From Fratercula arctica (lineage: Eukaryota > Chordata > Aves > Charadriiformes > Alcidae), in assembly GCA_947846985.1 (NCBI GenBank), contig CANTUZ010000001.1, positions 118,065,757-118,129,756 on the forward strand: a stretch of DNA of 64,000 nt, read 5' to 3'. Below the pieces are notes generated by a model, which searched no databases, had not been told where the DNA came from, and worked only from the letters and a program-made list of their open reading frames with translations. The translations under genes were made by a program, and so were the position numbers. Below, piece after piece: positions 36,385-49,449 of the stretch; the first letter of the stretch is position 1; each line of letters begins with the position of its first letter.

Positions 36385-38500
36385 CATAGAAAAGAATAGA
36401 ATAGAACTGAACAGTTCAGTTGGAAGGGATCTACCGTCCTGGCCACTTCAGGACTGACCAAAAGTTAAAGCATGTTATTAAAGGCATTGTTCAAATGCCT
36501 CTTAAACACTGACAGGCTTGGAGCATCGACCACCTCTTTAAGGAAGCCTGTTCCTGCGTTTGACAACCCTCTAGGTAAAAAAATGCTTCCTAATGTCCAG
36601 TCTAAACCTCTCCTGGTGCAGCTTTGAACCATTCCCACACATCCTATCACTGGATACCAGTGAGAAGAGCTCAGCACCGCCCTCTCCACTTCCCCTCCTC
36701 AGGAAGCTGTAGAGAGCAATGAGGTCACCCCTCCGCCTCCTTTTCTCCAAACTGGACATGCCCAAAGTCCTTAGCCACTCCTCATAGGGCATTCCTTCCA
36801 GATATTCCACCAGCTTTGTTGCCCTCCTCTGAATGTATTCAAGTACCTGAACAACCTTCTTAAATGGTAGGGCCCAGAACTGCACACAGTACTGCAGCAC
36901 CAACACTATACACAGTGGGATAGTTATGTCTTTCGATGGGCTGTGTTTGATGCACCCCAGGATGCGGTTTGCCCTCTTGGCTGACAGGGCACATTGCTGA
37001 CTCATATTGAGCCTGCTGTTGACCAACAGATCCCTTTCTGCGGTGCTGCTTTCCAGCCACTCGTCTCCTAATATACTTGTGTCCAGTGTTACTCTATCCC
37101 AGGTGCAGAATCTGGCATTTAGACTTGTTAATTTCATCCCATTAATCATTGCTCAATGCTCCAATCTACCTCGATCCCTCTGCAGGACCTCTCATGCCTT
37201 GAGAGAGTCAACAGCACCTCCCAGTTTGGTACCATCAGCAAACTCGCTAATTGTGCATTCAACTCCTGCATCTAGATCATTCATAAATATATTAAACAGA
37301 ACTGGCCCTAGAATTGAGCCCTGAGGACCACCGCTGGTGACTGGTCACCAGCCAGATGTAGCCCGATTCACTACGAGCCTTTGAGCCCTGCTGTTCGGAC
37401 AGATCTTCATCAAGTGCACCACGTACCTGCTCATCTCACAGTTGAACAGCTTGTCCAAAAGGATGCTATGAGGGACAGTATCAAATTAGGACCTTACTAA
37501 AATCCAGAAAAACTACATCCATTGCCTTCCCTTCAACCACTGGGCAGGCCACCTTATCATAGAATGACATCAAATTAGTTCAGCAGGACTTTCCCCTTGT
37601 GAACCCATGTTGACTGTGCCTGATGATTGCATTATTCTTAAAATGCCTTTCAATAGTACCCAGTATGGTCTTCTCCATAATTTTTTCCAGGTACTGAGGT
37701 TAGACCAACAGGTCTGTAGTTTCCTGGGTCTTCCTTAACTCCCTTCTTGTAAATTGGAATAATGCTGGGTAGCTTCCAGTCAGCAGGGACCTTCCCAGAT
37801 GCCCAAGACCTTTGGTAGATGATTGAGAGGGATCCTGCTGCAACATCTGCTAGCTCCTTCAGTACTCTGGGATGAATCCCATCAGGTCCCATGGACTTAC
37901 AAGCATTCAACTGATCCCTTACAATTTCAGTGTCCACAAATAGAAAGTCTCTGTTCCCGCAGTCATGGTCTTCTGACTCAGAGGACTAGACAACCCAAGG
38001 TCTATCAGTATTATCAGAGACTGAGACAAAAAAAGCATTGAATACCTCCACTTTTTCTTCATCCTTATTTGCGAGCTGACCGCCTCCAACAAGTAGTGGT
38101 CTAACATTTTCCTTAGACCTCCTGTTTCTAGTAATTTACTTAAAAGAGCCCTTCTTGTTGTCTGATGCAACACTGGCCAGTTTCAACTCTAGTTCAGCTT
38201 TGGCTTTACATGTCTTCTCCCTGCCTATGTGAACCACAGCTCTGTAATCTTCCTGTGAAGCCTGACCTTGCTTCCAGAGATTGTACAATTTCTTTTTCCT
38301 CTTGAGCTCCATGAGGAGTTCCCTCTTCAGCCAAGCTGCTCTCCTGCTCTGCTTGCTTGACTTACGACACAGTGGAATTGCCTGCTCCTCTGTTTCTAAA
38401 AGGTGGTTCTTAAAGACTGACCAGCACTCATGGACCCCTAAGCCCTCAAAAGCAGACGTGCTGTTAAACTTACCCTTCAAAGGGCTTTCCACAAGTCTAA
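36385..38500 (-). mobile_element. CR1 LINE, second 2-kb copy, minus strand
   Basis: The 3' end at the left shows repeats of AGAATAGAATAGAACTGAAC, unlike the tail of the first CR1, so it belongs to a different subfamily. Minus-strand frames at 38136-38492, 37650-37937 and 36571-37149 give the linker, the start of reverse transcriptase ([26 protein letters not shown]) and the C-terminal part ([31 protein letters not shown]). The central reverse transcriptase, 37150-37650, is broken by frameshifts. The 5' half is missing. Confidence 0.92.
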
Positions 38501-41311
38501 TAATATCTCAGCCTACCTCTGTGCAGGGGTTTTATGTAAGGAGTGTGCACTGCCTCACTGCTGCTCCAGGACTTCAGCATAGCTGCACTTACATAAGCAA
38601 AAGTAGAATGTGATACCATACTAGCTCTCTGAAAATATTTCGATTACTTTTCTGAAAATTACTTGTTTTTCTATAATTAACTATTTCCCAGAATGAACCT
38701 AAATGAGTACTGGCACAAAATGTTTCCTATGACAAAACACATACGTGTAACAAAAAAAAAGAAAAAAAGCACTGGAAAAAATAACAAGGGAAGTTACAAT
38801 TTATGCCATTTAATCAGAGCTTCTCAGATCTGGAAGTAGAATACTTTAAGATACTAACAGCGGAAAGAATAAGTAGTGCCATGTTTTTTTCTCTGATGGG
38901 GTGTGAGTCACTCAGATAAAAGTCACCAGTGAAATACCAGGACGTACAGTCTGCACTAGTTTCCTTTATAATTATCTTTTCATCATGTTTACAGTAGCAG
39001 GTTCTGGAAAAATGGGACTCTCTCACACTTTTGAAGCTTTAAATTGTAAAAATATTTTTCGGCCCTTTTTTTTTTTTCCCCAATAAATCCTCGCCTAAAA
39101 GATGGACTGATAACTAAGCAAAATCGATGGGATGTACTGGACTAACCACACCCTCAAAGCATGTTTTTCCATGGCTGAAAATAAATGGTATCAGGCCTTC
39201 CTTTGACCTGTGTCTCTACACCCTTCTTCAGCCCAAAGCAAACCTTTCCATTCACAACCACACCAGTATGAAATCTGCCCATAAGGATCTATGGGCATCC
39301 CAGCAGTACTGCCAAAATGCATGCAACCAACTGGGAGCCAAAATATCCATCATTCAGTTTTTTCCACTGCACTATGTATGACCTTGGGCATGACAGGTTA
39401 TGAAGGCAATGGCAAGTGAGCGGCCAAAAGGGCAAACAAAATAAGAGGTGGAAAAAAAAAAAAAAAGAACATGTGGGTAGTGAGAAAAGCTAAGACACAA
39501 GAACAGAGGAGGTACAAGATGGGGAAGACAGAGAAAACCTGTTTGTGAACCTGCACCATTAAGGTCACCATACACGTTCCTATCCTACCTACACCAGCAG
39601 CTCACTGTGGCTCTCACTCCCCTTCCCTTCCTAGTCACTTCTTGTGAACTAAAACTCACAGCCGCACATTCTGTTCCTCCCTGGCAATTTTCAGACACGT
39701 TCCCTGGATTTAAGCAGTGAAGGCTAGCAAATAAGAAAATAGCTCAGCAACCAACCCACCCCCACACGTACATCTCTCGTCCTCCCTTCCGCAGGCCTCT
39801 GCTTGTAGGAAGTTAGTGGTAGCCACCAGAAACCTTTAGGAAAAACAGAGGATGGGAGTTAACCATTTAGAAAGTTTTGCTACAAGACTAAGAGAGTTCA
39901 GCCGCCCTCCTCCCCCTCTGGACTGGGTCATTAGATCAACAGCATTGCTCACAGGCAGCAAGGCCTGGTGGGTCTCACCTGTTCCTGTGCAACTGCTTGG
40001 GAAGGGAAAAAGACACGCTGTGAAGAAAGTAGTCTGAATTTTCTCAGGATGTGGGCAAGTTGAGAGGCTGCTGGCAGATTATTCTCTGGAGATTATGGAG
40101 CAGAAAGAAAATACACACTCAAAATTAGGATTCAGTCACAAATTTTTATTCCTACCCCCATGGGACAAAACAATTTTTCTTCCAAGTTAGGACAGAGAAG
40201 TGTCGTTCCTAGTACTTTTTCTTTTCTGCATGACACTGCTTCAATTATATATAGCACAAATACAATGAGAAAGATGAGCTAGATCTCCACATTAATACCC
40301 AAAGATTTTTTCTAGCCTAAACCCACTGGGCTTACACACCTGAGTTACGTCACCTCTCCCTCTTTTATAGGGAGACTGACAGACTGACCAGAAGTACTTC
40401 TGGTACTGCATCTTCTACATTAAAATCTGTTCCTCTCAGCAGAATCAGTGGACTGAGGATTTCCCTACCACCTGCTAGGAAAGATTAAAATCTCTGATAT
40501 GTATCAAAATCAGACATTTTCCTCCCGGAAGACAAGATATCCTGGGCAACCTGGACTTGCTGCACACTGAAAAACAAAATGACTTTTAAATTCAAAATGT
40601 AGGTTTGGGTTAGTATCTAAACAAGGCATCTTCACCTTCTAGAAAGAGCAAACTGAGGTGACAGACGGAAATAAAGGGCCTGCATACACCTTGTTCCCCC
40701 TTCATGGTGTCCTTGTAGGCGGGCCCATGCTTCCAGGTTTGGCTTCAGACAACTGCATTTTTTTTTGTGCACTGCATCAGATTTGCACAGTACCTTCTAG
40801 CAGCATCTTGTCTCTCTCAGCTCCTCGTGGTGCTTTCTTTAGGAGATGCAGATCCTGGGCTTGTCACTGGGACTCTCCTGCATAATAACTTTCAGGATGG
40901 AGCTTTCTTTTCTAGAACAGATGCAGTTACTTCCAAGAAAAAGAGGACTTCCCTCCTTTCTTCCCAAATGCTAACTTGAACCAGTCACTGCCTTTCTAAA
41001 GACACATGCTGCCCAAGTTGAAAAAAATAGAAGGCCCGAACCCCCAAAAGGCACATCTGGAACTTGACTTCTCTAAGAAGCCAAGTATTTAGACCCAGTT
41101 GAAGACACATCTGCATGGTCTGGGACCATCTTAAAGGACCCTCAATAAGCAACTACTGGAGTACAACTGCTCCTGTGCCACACAGAAGCGTGTGGAGGTT
41201 GTTCTCAGCTCTTTCTTTAAGACAATTCCTCTTCACGTAAGCTAAGAGGAACTGAGGCAATTCTATTTCCAAATAGTTACTGGTTTGGAAATGCCACTGA
41301 GAAAGGAGATT
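38501..41311. other. intergenic, nothing recognised
   Basis: Homopolymer runs occur at about 39067-39079 (T) and 39454-39469 (A). No gene or repeat boundary is supported. Confidence 0.5.
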
Positions 41312-41331
41312 TGTTCATTCATTCATTCGTT
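41312..41331 (+). repeat. short ATTC repeat before a CR1 end
   Basis: TTCATTCATTCATTCGTTC abuts the truncated 5' end of the CR1 fragment that follows. Confidence 0.7.
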
Positions 41332-41733
41332 CAGGAAGGACATGGACCTGTTGGAACGGATCCAGAGGAGGGCCACGAAGATGATGAGAGGGCTGGAGCA
41401 CCTCTCCTATGAGGACAGGCTGAGAGAGTTGGGGTTGTTCAGCCTGGAGAAGAGAAAACTCTTTATCAGGGGATGCAGTGATAGGACAAGAGGTAACAGT
41501 TTTAAACTGAAAGTGGGAAGAAATGCTCTACTGTGAGGGTGGTGAGACACTGGAACAGGTTGCCCAGAGAAGCTGTGGACGCCCCATCCCTGGAAGCATT
41601 CAAGGCCAGGCTGGATGGGGCTTTGAGCAGCCTGGTCTAGTGGGAGGTGTCCCTGCCCATGGCAGGGGGGTTGGAATTAGCTGGTCTTTAAGGTCCCTTC
41701 CAAACCAAAGCACTCTATGGTTCTATGATTCAT
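41332..41733 (+). mobile_element. CR1 LINE 3' fragment, plus strand
   Basis: The fragment starts within the C-terminal coding part ([28 protein letters not shown]). It loses a segment, resumes at [11 protein letters not shown] and ends in the CR1 tail TCTATGGTTCTATGATTC. It is severely 5'-truncated with an internal deletion. Confidence 0.92.
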
Positions 41734-43655
41734 TCTGTAAAGAAACCCCAACCGCTACCTAAAGTCTCAGCACAATTTGTTTGATTTCTTGTACATCCTA
41801 ATCACTGCTCTCTTTTTTCCCCTCTACTGTTGTCTCTTACCTTCAACCAGAGCAGCAAATCAGAGTCAGAAGATGTAGAATTTTACATTATCTAATGTTG
41901 TTCACAAGTTCTCTATTTCTTAACATAAAACATTTTCATAGTAATTTATAAAGGTAAAATAAGTAAAATAAAACATTATGGAATACTTTAAGTTAAAGAA
42001 TTATTAAACCTTGAAATATTTCTCTCACAAAATGTTTATTTATTCTACTGAAGGTACCTTGCACCATTTCAGTGGGAAAGGCAAAAAAAGCAATTTTTTA
42101 TATTTAGTCTATTTTTGGAAGCAAAACTTCTGGCAGTAAGGATGGTGAAGTAATATTTTCTTTTTTGACTTTATTTACACTGTGACAAGATAAATAAAAA
42201 CTCTTTTATTTTTAAAACGGAATACACCATATATGTATATGCCAGCAGAGAAGAATGATTTGTAAACACCTAAATCGTGCCGTATCTGAAGGCAGACAAA
42301 CAGTGTTTTGGAGCAGGGCTGTATCAACAGCCCCACTTCTCCTACATGCTCATTCAGGGGCATTTCCTCTTTGAGAAACAGCCCCAAGCTAATTATTTGC
42401 TCAGAAGGATCTCAATGCCTGTAAATTCTAAACACAGTTCAAACCTCTCTCCCAAAGATTTCAGCAGGAAAGGCTAACAAATGCGTACCAATACAGTCAG
42501 TTACACATACGAAGCACACAACTCTATGAAAACTGTACCTGCCAAACCCCACTCTGTAATGGAATGGATTATACACACACCATTAAAACAGCCATTCTGT
42601 ACGCAATGCAAGGAAACAAAACAAGGGTGTTAAATTAAGTCTGCTTGTCCTAACCCAGGAGTGGTGTAAATCCGCTGAGCAGAGAATTTTCAACTTGTGT
42701 TGAATAATTTGTCATATTACCCACGTAATACAGATTAGGCTGACTGATTGCAAATAAGTTCATGCCTATTGTTTGCCACTTATCCCCCCAAATTTTCAGA
42801 CTTATAAAACTGTCATGAAGATTCGAAGAAACAATTGTGCATTTTCTGGGAGTATCTCCCCTCATATATTAAAATACCAACATTTCAGCTAATATAGAAA
42901 AGATTGAGAAAGGAAGACTTTGCAGCAGAAACGTCACTTTAAACACAAGGGAAAAATGTCCTGAGGAGTGCTTTCGGGAAACTAGAAATCTGTTCTAGTC
43001 AGTCCAGCTAGCTGCTTACACCATTTGAGGTTTCTGTGTCCAATCTTTCACAACGGCTCTTTCTTCCCCGCTTTTAGCATAGCAATTTTTCTAGACACTG
43101 GGGTGCCCATATCGCTTTCTAGGGCTAGTTGTACCCCTGGGTTCTTCACATTGGCTAGATTCGCATGCAAAGCTGTGTCAGATGGGAGAGGTAAAATATC
43201 TGGGTTGGCTAGCAAAGACAGTTCCTACTCCTGTGGGAATGGAGAGATTTTTCCATAGATAGGAGTGCTGCTTACATGCCGAAAAATAAAGGCATAATGA
43301 GGCTCTTCATATCAATTGTTTAGGCATGGCATTTATCCCATAGAAGAGAGTTTTTTCTTTCCCAAATCCAACATCAGATTAAAGTTTATCACACAAATCT
43401 GGCCTAACAGCACTAACAGGAATGTATCTGAAGACTCAGAGTCCAGATCTCATGTGAACCAGAACAGCTAAGGCCAGTGGAGCACAAAAAATTAACTCTT
43501 CACAGTCCCAAAAAGCACTTCACAGGAAACACAACTGGGAGACTGCAGCAAAAACCTCAACCTCGGGCGTTAAACAAGGCCATGCTGAGTAACTCTTTGT
43601 CACGTCCCACTCAGGAAAGAGGAGGGGTAAGTGACTTCAGATTCGTAAATCCCCC
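41734..43655. other. intergenic, possibly internal sequence of an LTR element at its right end
   Basis: No gene was recognised. The part from about 43000 to 43655 adjoins a candidate LTR and may be internal retroviral leader. It has no convincing minus-strand coding frame. A plus-strand frame at 43025-43258 contains LDTGVPISL, loosely like an aspartic protease active site, but nothing else supports that. Confidence 0.3.
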
Positions 43656-44525
43656 ATGGCACGGGCTAAGGTGAGATAAATCTCAGGGTCCATATACAGG
43701 CATTTATTATTTTCCCAAAATGATTAGTACAGGTCTTAATAAGTCCACGATAATTGGTTAGGCATATGACAAATTATAACAAGTGGTGAGGTATGCATTG
43801 TGTTACTTAACAATAGGTATACAACTTATGGCAAGCAGTAATTAAGGTCGTACTTAACAACTTTAGCTGTTACTTAACAACTCTAAGAGAAAAGAGAAAT
43901 TGAGGAATAGAGAAAGGAAAAGACAGAGAAAAAGACAGAGGTAAAGAGATCACCGGTCCTGGTTCCAGCGTCTTTTTCAGGTGATCTTCCCAGGCATAAT
44001 CTCCTCCTTTCATGGAAAAGTCTTCCCAGGCACGATCTTCTTCTTTGTTCCCCCCTAGGGGCACTTATTTTCCCCTTTTTTGCTTGCTGAATGAGCATGG
44101 TCCACCCCCCTTGCCAAGGATAGCCTCGTCTCAGGTTTCTCCCTTCTCCCAGGTGACGTGTAGCATGATTTAGGTGGAGAGAAGAGTGCCATAGTCATAT
44201 GTGTTTAGCATGATCTCTATAATCTTAGTTAGCATATGCGGGGGTGTGCGCTTTCATATGAGTTTCACGGATAATGAAGCAAAGGTCACTTATCCGACAC
44301 AATGGCCTTGAGAACTGAGAACAAGCAAGCTCATCACGTGAGTGGCAGAACTATCTGTCTTCACAAGAGAGACCTCCCACTGTTTTTCCAGCACCTGTGA
44401 GCCTTATCAGTTCTTTGTACGCCAGACCTGCATTATTTATTTCCTTGCGAGTGTTTGAGGGCTTCCATTGAAGGCTTGGAGGGGATTCTCCCCCTCATCA
44501 GGGAATTCACAGGATGTCTCTTACA
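43656..44525 (-). repeat. candidate LTR, about 870 bases, minus strand
   Basis: On the minus strand the segment starts TGTAAGAGACATCC and ends CCGTGCCA, giving TG...CA edges. AATAAA lies about 50 bases before that end. Directly beyond the CA comes TGGGGGATTTACGAATC (43639-43655), a plausible primer-binding site. A GTTACTTAACAA-type unit recurs inside (43810-43880). No second LTR or recognisable gag or pol was found, so it is either a truncated element or a wrong boundary guess. Confidence 0.4.
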
Positions 44526-47500
44526 CTGTTGCAGCCTGATGCTGTAGGTCCGTCAGAGGGTTTCACATTGCTTCCTCTTCCTTATCAGTTTGGAGGGGAC
44601 AGGACCAGACTGGAGGGGCTCCCCCTCAGTGCTTCTCACTCTTGATAGACTGCCAACCACCTCCTACATGCAACCCCGTGAACTTGTGCTGTTACTCCTC
44701 CCTGACCCTGGGATTTCTGCTCTTCTGGTGAAAACACAGCTTTTGCTTAGGAGGCGGCCAGCCTTCTCAAGAATCACAATTTCCCCAATTCCAATTTTCC
44801 ACTTTCTTAAGTGGCTGGTCTGCATCTTCTCAAATGTTGCGTTTCTGCCAGACAGCCAAACCAAAACGTGGGTGGTCAACACAGGCGCGTAACAATTTCT
44901 CTTTCCAGTGAAGCAGATGGGAAAAGGATCTCAGTTCATGGTTACTACTGCAAGTTGCAATAAGATTTAGCCCCTTTGGTGCACAAATAAGTTTAGGAGG
45001 TAGGATTCTCACCTGTAAATTAGGAAGGGCTTCACTGAGGTGGGAGTGACGAGGGCAGGGGGAGAGAGGAGATGTTCACTACAGAAGAACCCTGGTTAAC
45101 AGCACTCCTACCCTATCAATGATAACATTGCAACAAACTCCCTCAAAATCCTGAAATTAAATTATCAGCCTCAGATCCCAGTAAACACTACACAGCTTAG
45201 TGCAAAAATATGCCTGAATGGTTCGTCTGAGATCCTATCCCCACTCCAGATCAAGCAGGATGAATTTACCTCCATTTCAGTCTGAATCCCAATCCCCTTC
45301 TTCCACATAGACTGGAAAACCTGTCATACATCTCTTCCCACATCTCCCTATCTGTAGAGAAACATAGCGTTTTAAGGCAGAATTAGGAACACGGGGGAGG
45401 GCACTGGGCTTGCCTGGAGGTGGAAGGGCAGAGCACGGGCTGCAGCAGCACGGTGGCCACCAGGCAGTCCTTTGGGTTACTGCCCAACACACGTGCAGGT
45501 TTGCTCCCATGGCAGTCAGGACAGGAGGAAAGCAGAGCTGAGCACACATAAGCAGCTACTTGACTCCAGGCATGTCATTTGGAGGCAGACACACACGATC
45601 CCTCTCTCATCTCTCCCGGTGCAACCACTCTCAGGCAGGATCCTCCCAGGACGCTCAGGAGTGGCAGGGAAACGAGCCAGGTTTCTCTCACCCTGACACT
45701 TCCCATCTCTCATTCCCACCATTTTGCCTTCCATGCTGGCCAAGAAAATATTCCCCAGGGGTTCCATCAAAGCCCCGTGCATTTTCATAGTGCTGCTCTC
45801 ATCACCACAGAGTGCTCGCTCCCAGGCCAGTGTGTCCAGCAAGGAAACAAGCCTTACCAAGTGGATCTCATAGTTACCTTTTGATTTCTTATTCTAGATT
45901 GTGCTGTGATAAAGAGGGCAGGACAGTGCCCATATTTGTCGCCCCTACATAAAGATCAGCTAGCTGAAATCCCCAGCTGCCTAATATAAATTAAACTTAA
46001 CGCTAGCGCAACAGTGGTGAAAGTACGCTTCCCTTTTTCTCCACGGTGAAACACAGACCGTGTTACTCAATCAGGCCCACAGCCGCACTGTCGCATTTTT
46101 TCTGTGCATCTTGATGGGACACTCATGCAGCTCAGCAAGGGAGAAGACACATCAGCGGGCTCCACTCGAGCTCCAGGCAGTGCGTGCCCAGCGCACCAGC
46201 AAGGATCTGGGCTCTGTGGAGCCCCTGCAAACAGAGTCACCTCTTTTTCCCAGGCCTGTCTACTGGCGTCCAGGTTATTTGCCTTTCCTAGGGGGGGGCT
46301 GCCTTCTGGTTTGGAAACAAGGATGAGCTTTCACCACAGCTTCTTTCACTGCGTAGTTACTGTGACCCAGGGAGATGACAACACCTTCACGTGATGGAGC
46401 GACTGCTGTGAACTCACGGGTATCAGAGAGGGAAGGGGAGCAGTCTTGGAGAGCGTGTCCAGATAAACAAGAAAATAGCACTCTTCGGGGAAAATCTATT
46501 GCAAAGAACCAAAGAGCGATAAGGAAGGGACTTGTCCAGGAGTGAGAGGAACAAGGGGTCAGGGAAGCACATAATGAAGAAGAAAGGAGCTGAAATCATA
46601 AACATTTTAAGATTGGGTGAAGTCAAATATAAATCAGTCAGTCACTCACAGTGTGTTTCCCTACCAAAATACATTAACTAATTGTTAACCTACTGCTGCC
46701 AGAGCAGGTGATCTGTCTGATAGATGCTTTATCCGCCAAGGAGCGAACTGCTTAAGCTCCATTTCAAGTAAGCAGTGGGAAACACCCCGCTTCCTTTTGT
46801 CAACTTACTACACTCAGCTACATTGTTTTCCAGAACCGGTTGCCTAGGCTGCAATTAGTAAGGAAATCCATCTCCTCCGTTTCCTTAAGGAAGCCCAGGT
46901 TAGCAAGGCCAGGGCTGCAATCCTATTCTTTACTGCCCAGTTCTGGCCGTCCAGGCGGCCACGCTTCCCTCTTGCAGGCGGAGTGACTCAAAGCACCAAG
47001 CTCCTGTCATTCCCATCTCCTTCGAGCCATGCTTATGTATCCCGTGGCAGGTGGCAGAAGGACCCTTGTTCCCTGGGGGAGATATCGATGCTTTCAGCAC
47101 ACGGAAGGTGCAGATTGCCTCTCTTGCTTCAGCACGAGGGCTTCAGGAGTTGGGGGGGGTTGACTAAAAAAAACTACTACCCACTCATTTTCCTACTAAG
47201 ACAGGGCAAACAGTCTGCCTCAGACTCTGTCCAGACAGATTTTTTTATTTTTTTTTAAGACAAGGCATGAAAAGTAGCCAAATGTCAGACAGCATACTTG
47301 CCACCCCAGCACCAGCACCGGAGAGCTTTGGGACCTGCTGGAAACACCACGAAGTGAGTTTCTTCTGGCACACAAGATGATCAGCACACTATTAGGCAGC
47401 TGGCTGTATCGAAACAGACCTGCAGAAGGCTGTGGAGGGTTCCAGCTGCATGTCTTGAGGTTAGGGCCATAGAAGTAGAAACACCCTATTCAAAATGAAA

Positions 47501-49449
47501 AATGGCACGAGGTCCCCGAGAGGAGGCAGCAGGTGATCCCTATATACAGAAAGTGAATGTTGCTCACTGCACATGGTCTCAGGAAAACACATTTAAGTGC
47601 TTTCAACTTTAAGCTGAAAGCTCTTTAAGCCTTTCTGTGTGATACATACTGGTCATCCACATGCAAATTCTTCTCCAGCGTGGGTTCTGTTGCTAACTTC
47701 AGCCCGTCTTAAGGGAAAAAAAAAAATCCAGACAAAAAAACCCCCATACATCCTCTCAGCTTCAAAAATTATCCTGCCCTTCCTTCCTGGACTGTTTGTT
47801 ATGCAGCTGACTTGGAGAAGAACAGCTACCACCAAGCTTTCAAAGCAAACAGCATTTTGTTTGGCAGGGCAGCAGCTGGGCAGCACAGGAGAGAAGCAGG
47901 CAGGCACATGGGATGACAGGACAGGGTAGGAGTCACCTAGAAGCATCCAGAAAATCTACTTTTCAGACTTGGAAACTGCAACTACGTTGTGCAGAAGCAA
48001 AATTCATGGATCAGTGAAAGCTGAGGTAAGGATACAGGAAAAAAACGCAAGCATGCATTTGCCACTTCTTCAGAGGCAGCTGGAGCAGCTGCCCTGAACT
48101 CGGGCTGGGTGGTCACTGTGGCCAGGCAATGAGAAAACACCCGAGGCACAAAGAAAAGTCATCCTCATACTGCCATCAGAAATGATACTTTTTTTGCAAA
48201 CTCCCTCTTTCCTAGAAACCCAGCCCTGGCTGCTGGGGTTTTGAAGACTCTCTCTTTCCATCACCGCAGCCATACGTGGAAATTGTTATCTCTGGTAGAC
48301 ACTTCACCTTCCTGCCCTGTATGTCAGCACAACTCGAAACTAAGAATAATGGCATCCTTGAGCATTCCTGGAACAAAAAGCACACAAACGGAGGACACAG
48401 CTGTGGGAACTAAACAATTCACTGTGACTCGAAAACAAAAGCAAACATCTTGACAGCTTCCGAGGAGCAGGCTGTCACCCAAAAAAGCAGCTTTTTACAG
48501 ACAGCCTTGAGGCTTTCCTGAGGAAACCTGCTACTCTGCATTTGTTTATCTTTCGTGAAGTTAAGAGTGACCAATCTTACTTTCTCTAAGGTCATTCAAC
48601 CTCAGCTCCAGCCCTCGTTGTTGCGTTCCCGCCCCGCTCTGCCAGCACAACTCACCGCAGGACTGGTTGGCCAAGCAACACGTGACCCAGCTCTGCCAGG
48701 AGCTCCCAGGCCATGGCAAGAAGCCCTTCTGCTCTTCTGTGTGGTACAAATTGCTCTTCTGCCTGGGAGAACCCCAGCTTGCCCTGCACCATGCTCAGGG
48801 CAGTGGTGCTGCTGGCTTGCTACTTTCCCTTTGGGCACGGAGAGGTGACCTGGCTGATCTCAGAATGCCAAATTCCCAGGAGAAGAAACTACTAACTACC
48901 GTCACTCAGGGGGAGGTACGTCAGCAATAAGACTTGCACTTCTGGCCAGCATCTAGTAGGAAGTTCTTCAGAAACCATCAGTAGCAACCATCTGTTTCCC
49001 TGAAAAAATAAGAGTGGGAGTTTACGTTGCAATCTCAAAACCTCTGGAAATCACTGCCCATTCCATGCCAACACATCACACAAGCAATAAACTTGCTGCC
49101 TTTCACTGGTATTGCAAGACCTAGGACATAATCCCATGACGTTCAGCTCCTTTAGGGAGATGGCAGCATTGCCACGTCTTTTAACTAGATCCAAGTTTCT
49201 CACTATCATGTCCTTTAAATAAAAGTGCAAGCTGATGCCGTGACGAAGCAAAATTATTGTGGTTTCACTATTCCCCTCAGAAGTTCACATGTCTTAAAGA
49301 ATACACCAGGTCACTACTGCCAAAGGAATTCCGAAAGGAATTATTCATGCATTTAGAGCTCATGTGTGAGGCTTCTCTCATTGATTTATAAAAGCTAACA
49401 AACAGCGTGCTACAAATTAAAGGAATCATGGCCTTACATTCAAAGTTAC
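44526..49449. other. intergenic, nothing recognised
   Basis: Slightly GC-richer in parts (45.4-46.3, 46.9-47.4 and 48.6-48.9 kb), with overlapping short open frames on both strands. None shows a domain, signal peptide or splice-supported exon structure that I can defend. Confidence 0.45.

Noticed and set aside
43025..43258. LDTGVPISL as a retroviral protease
   Set aside because: No flap or second motif is seen, the orientation is opposite to the neighbouring LTR candidate, and it is a single short match.
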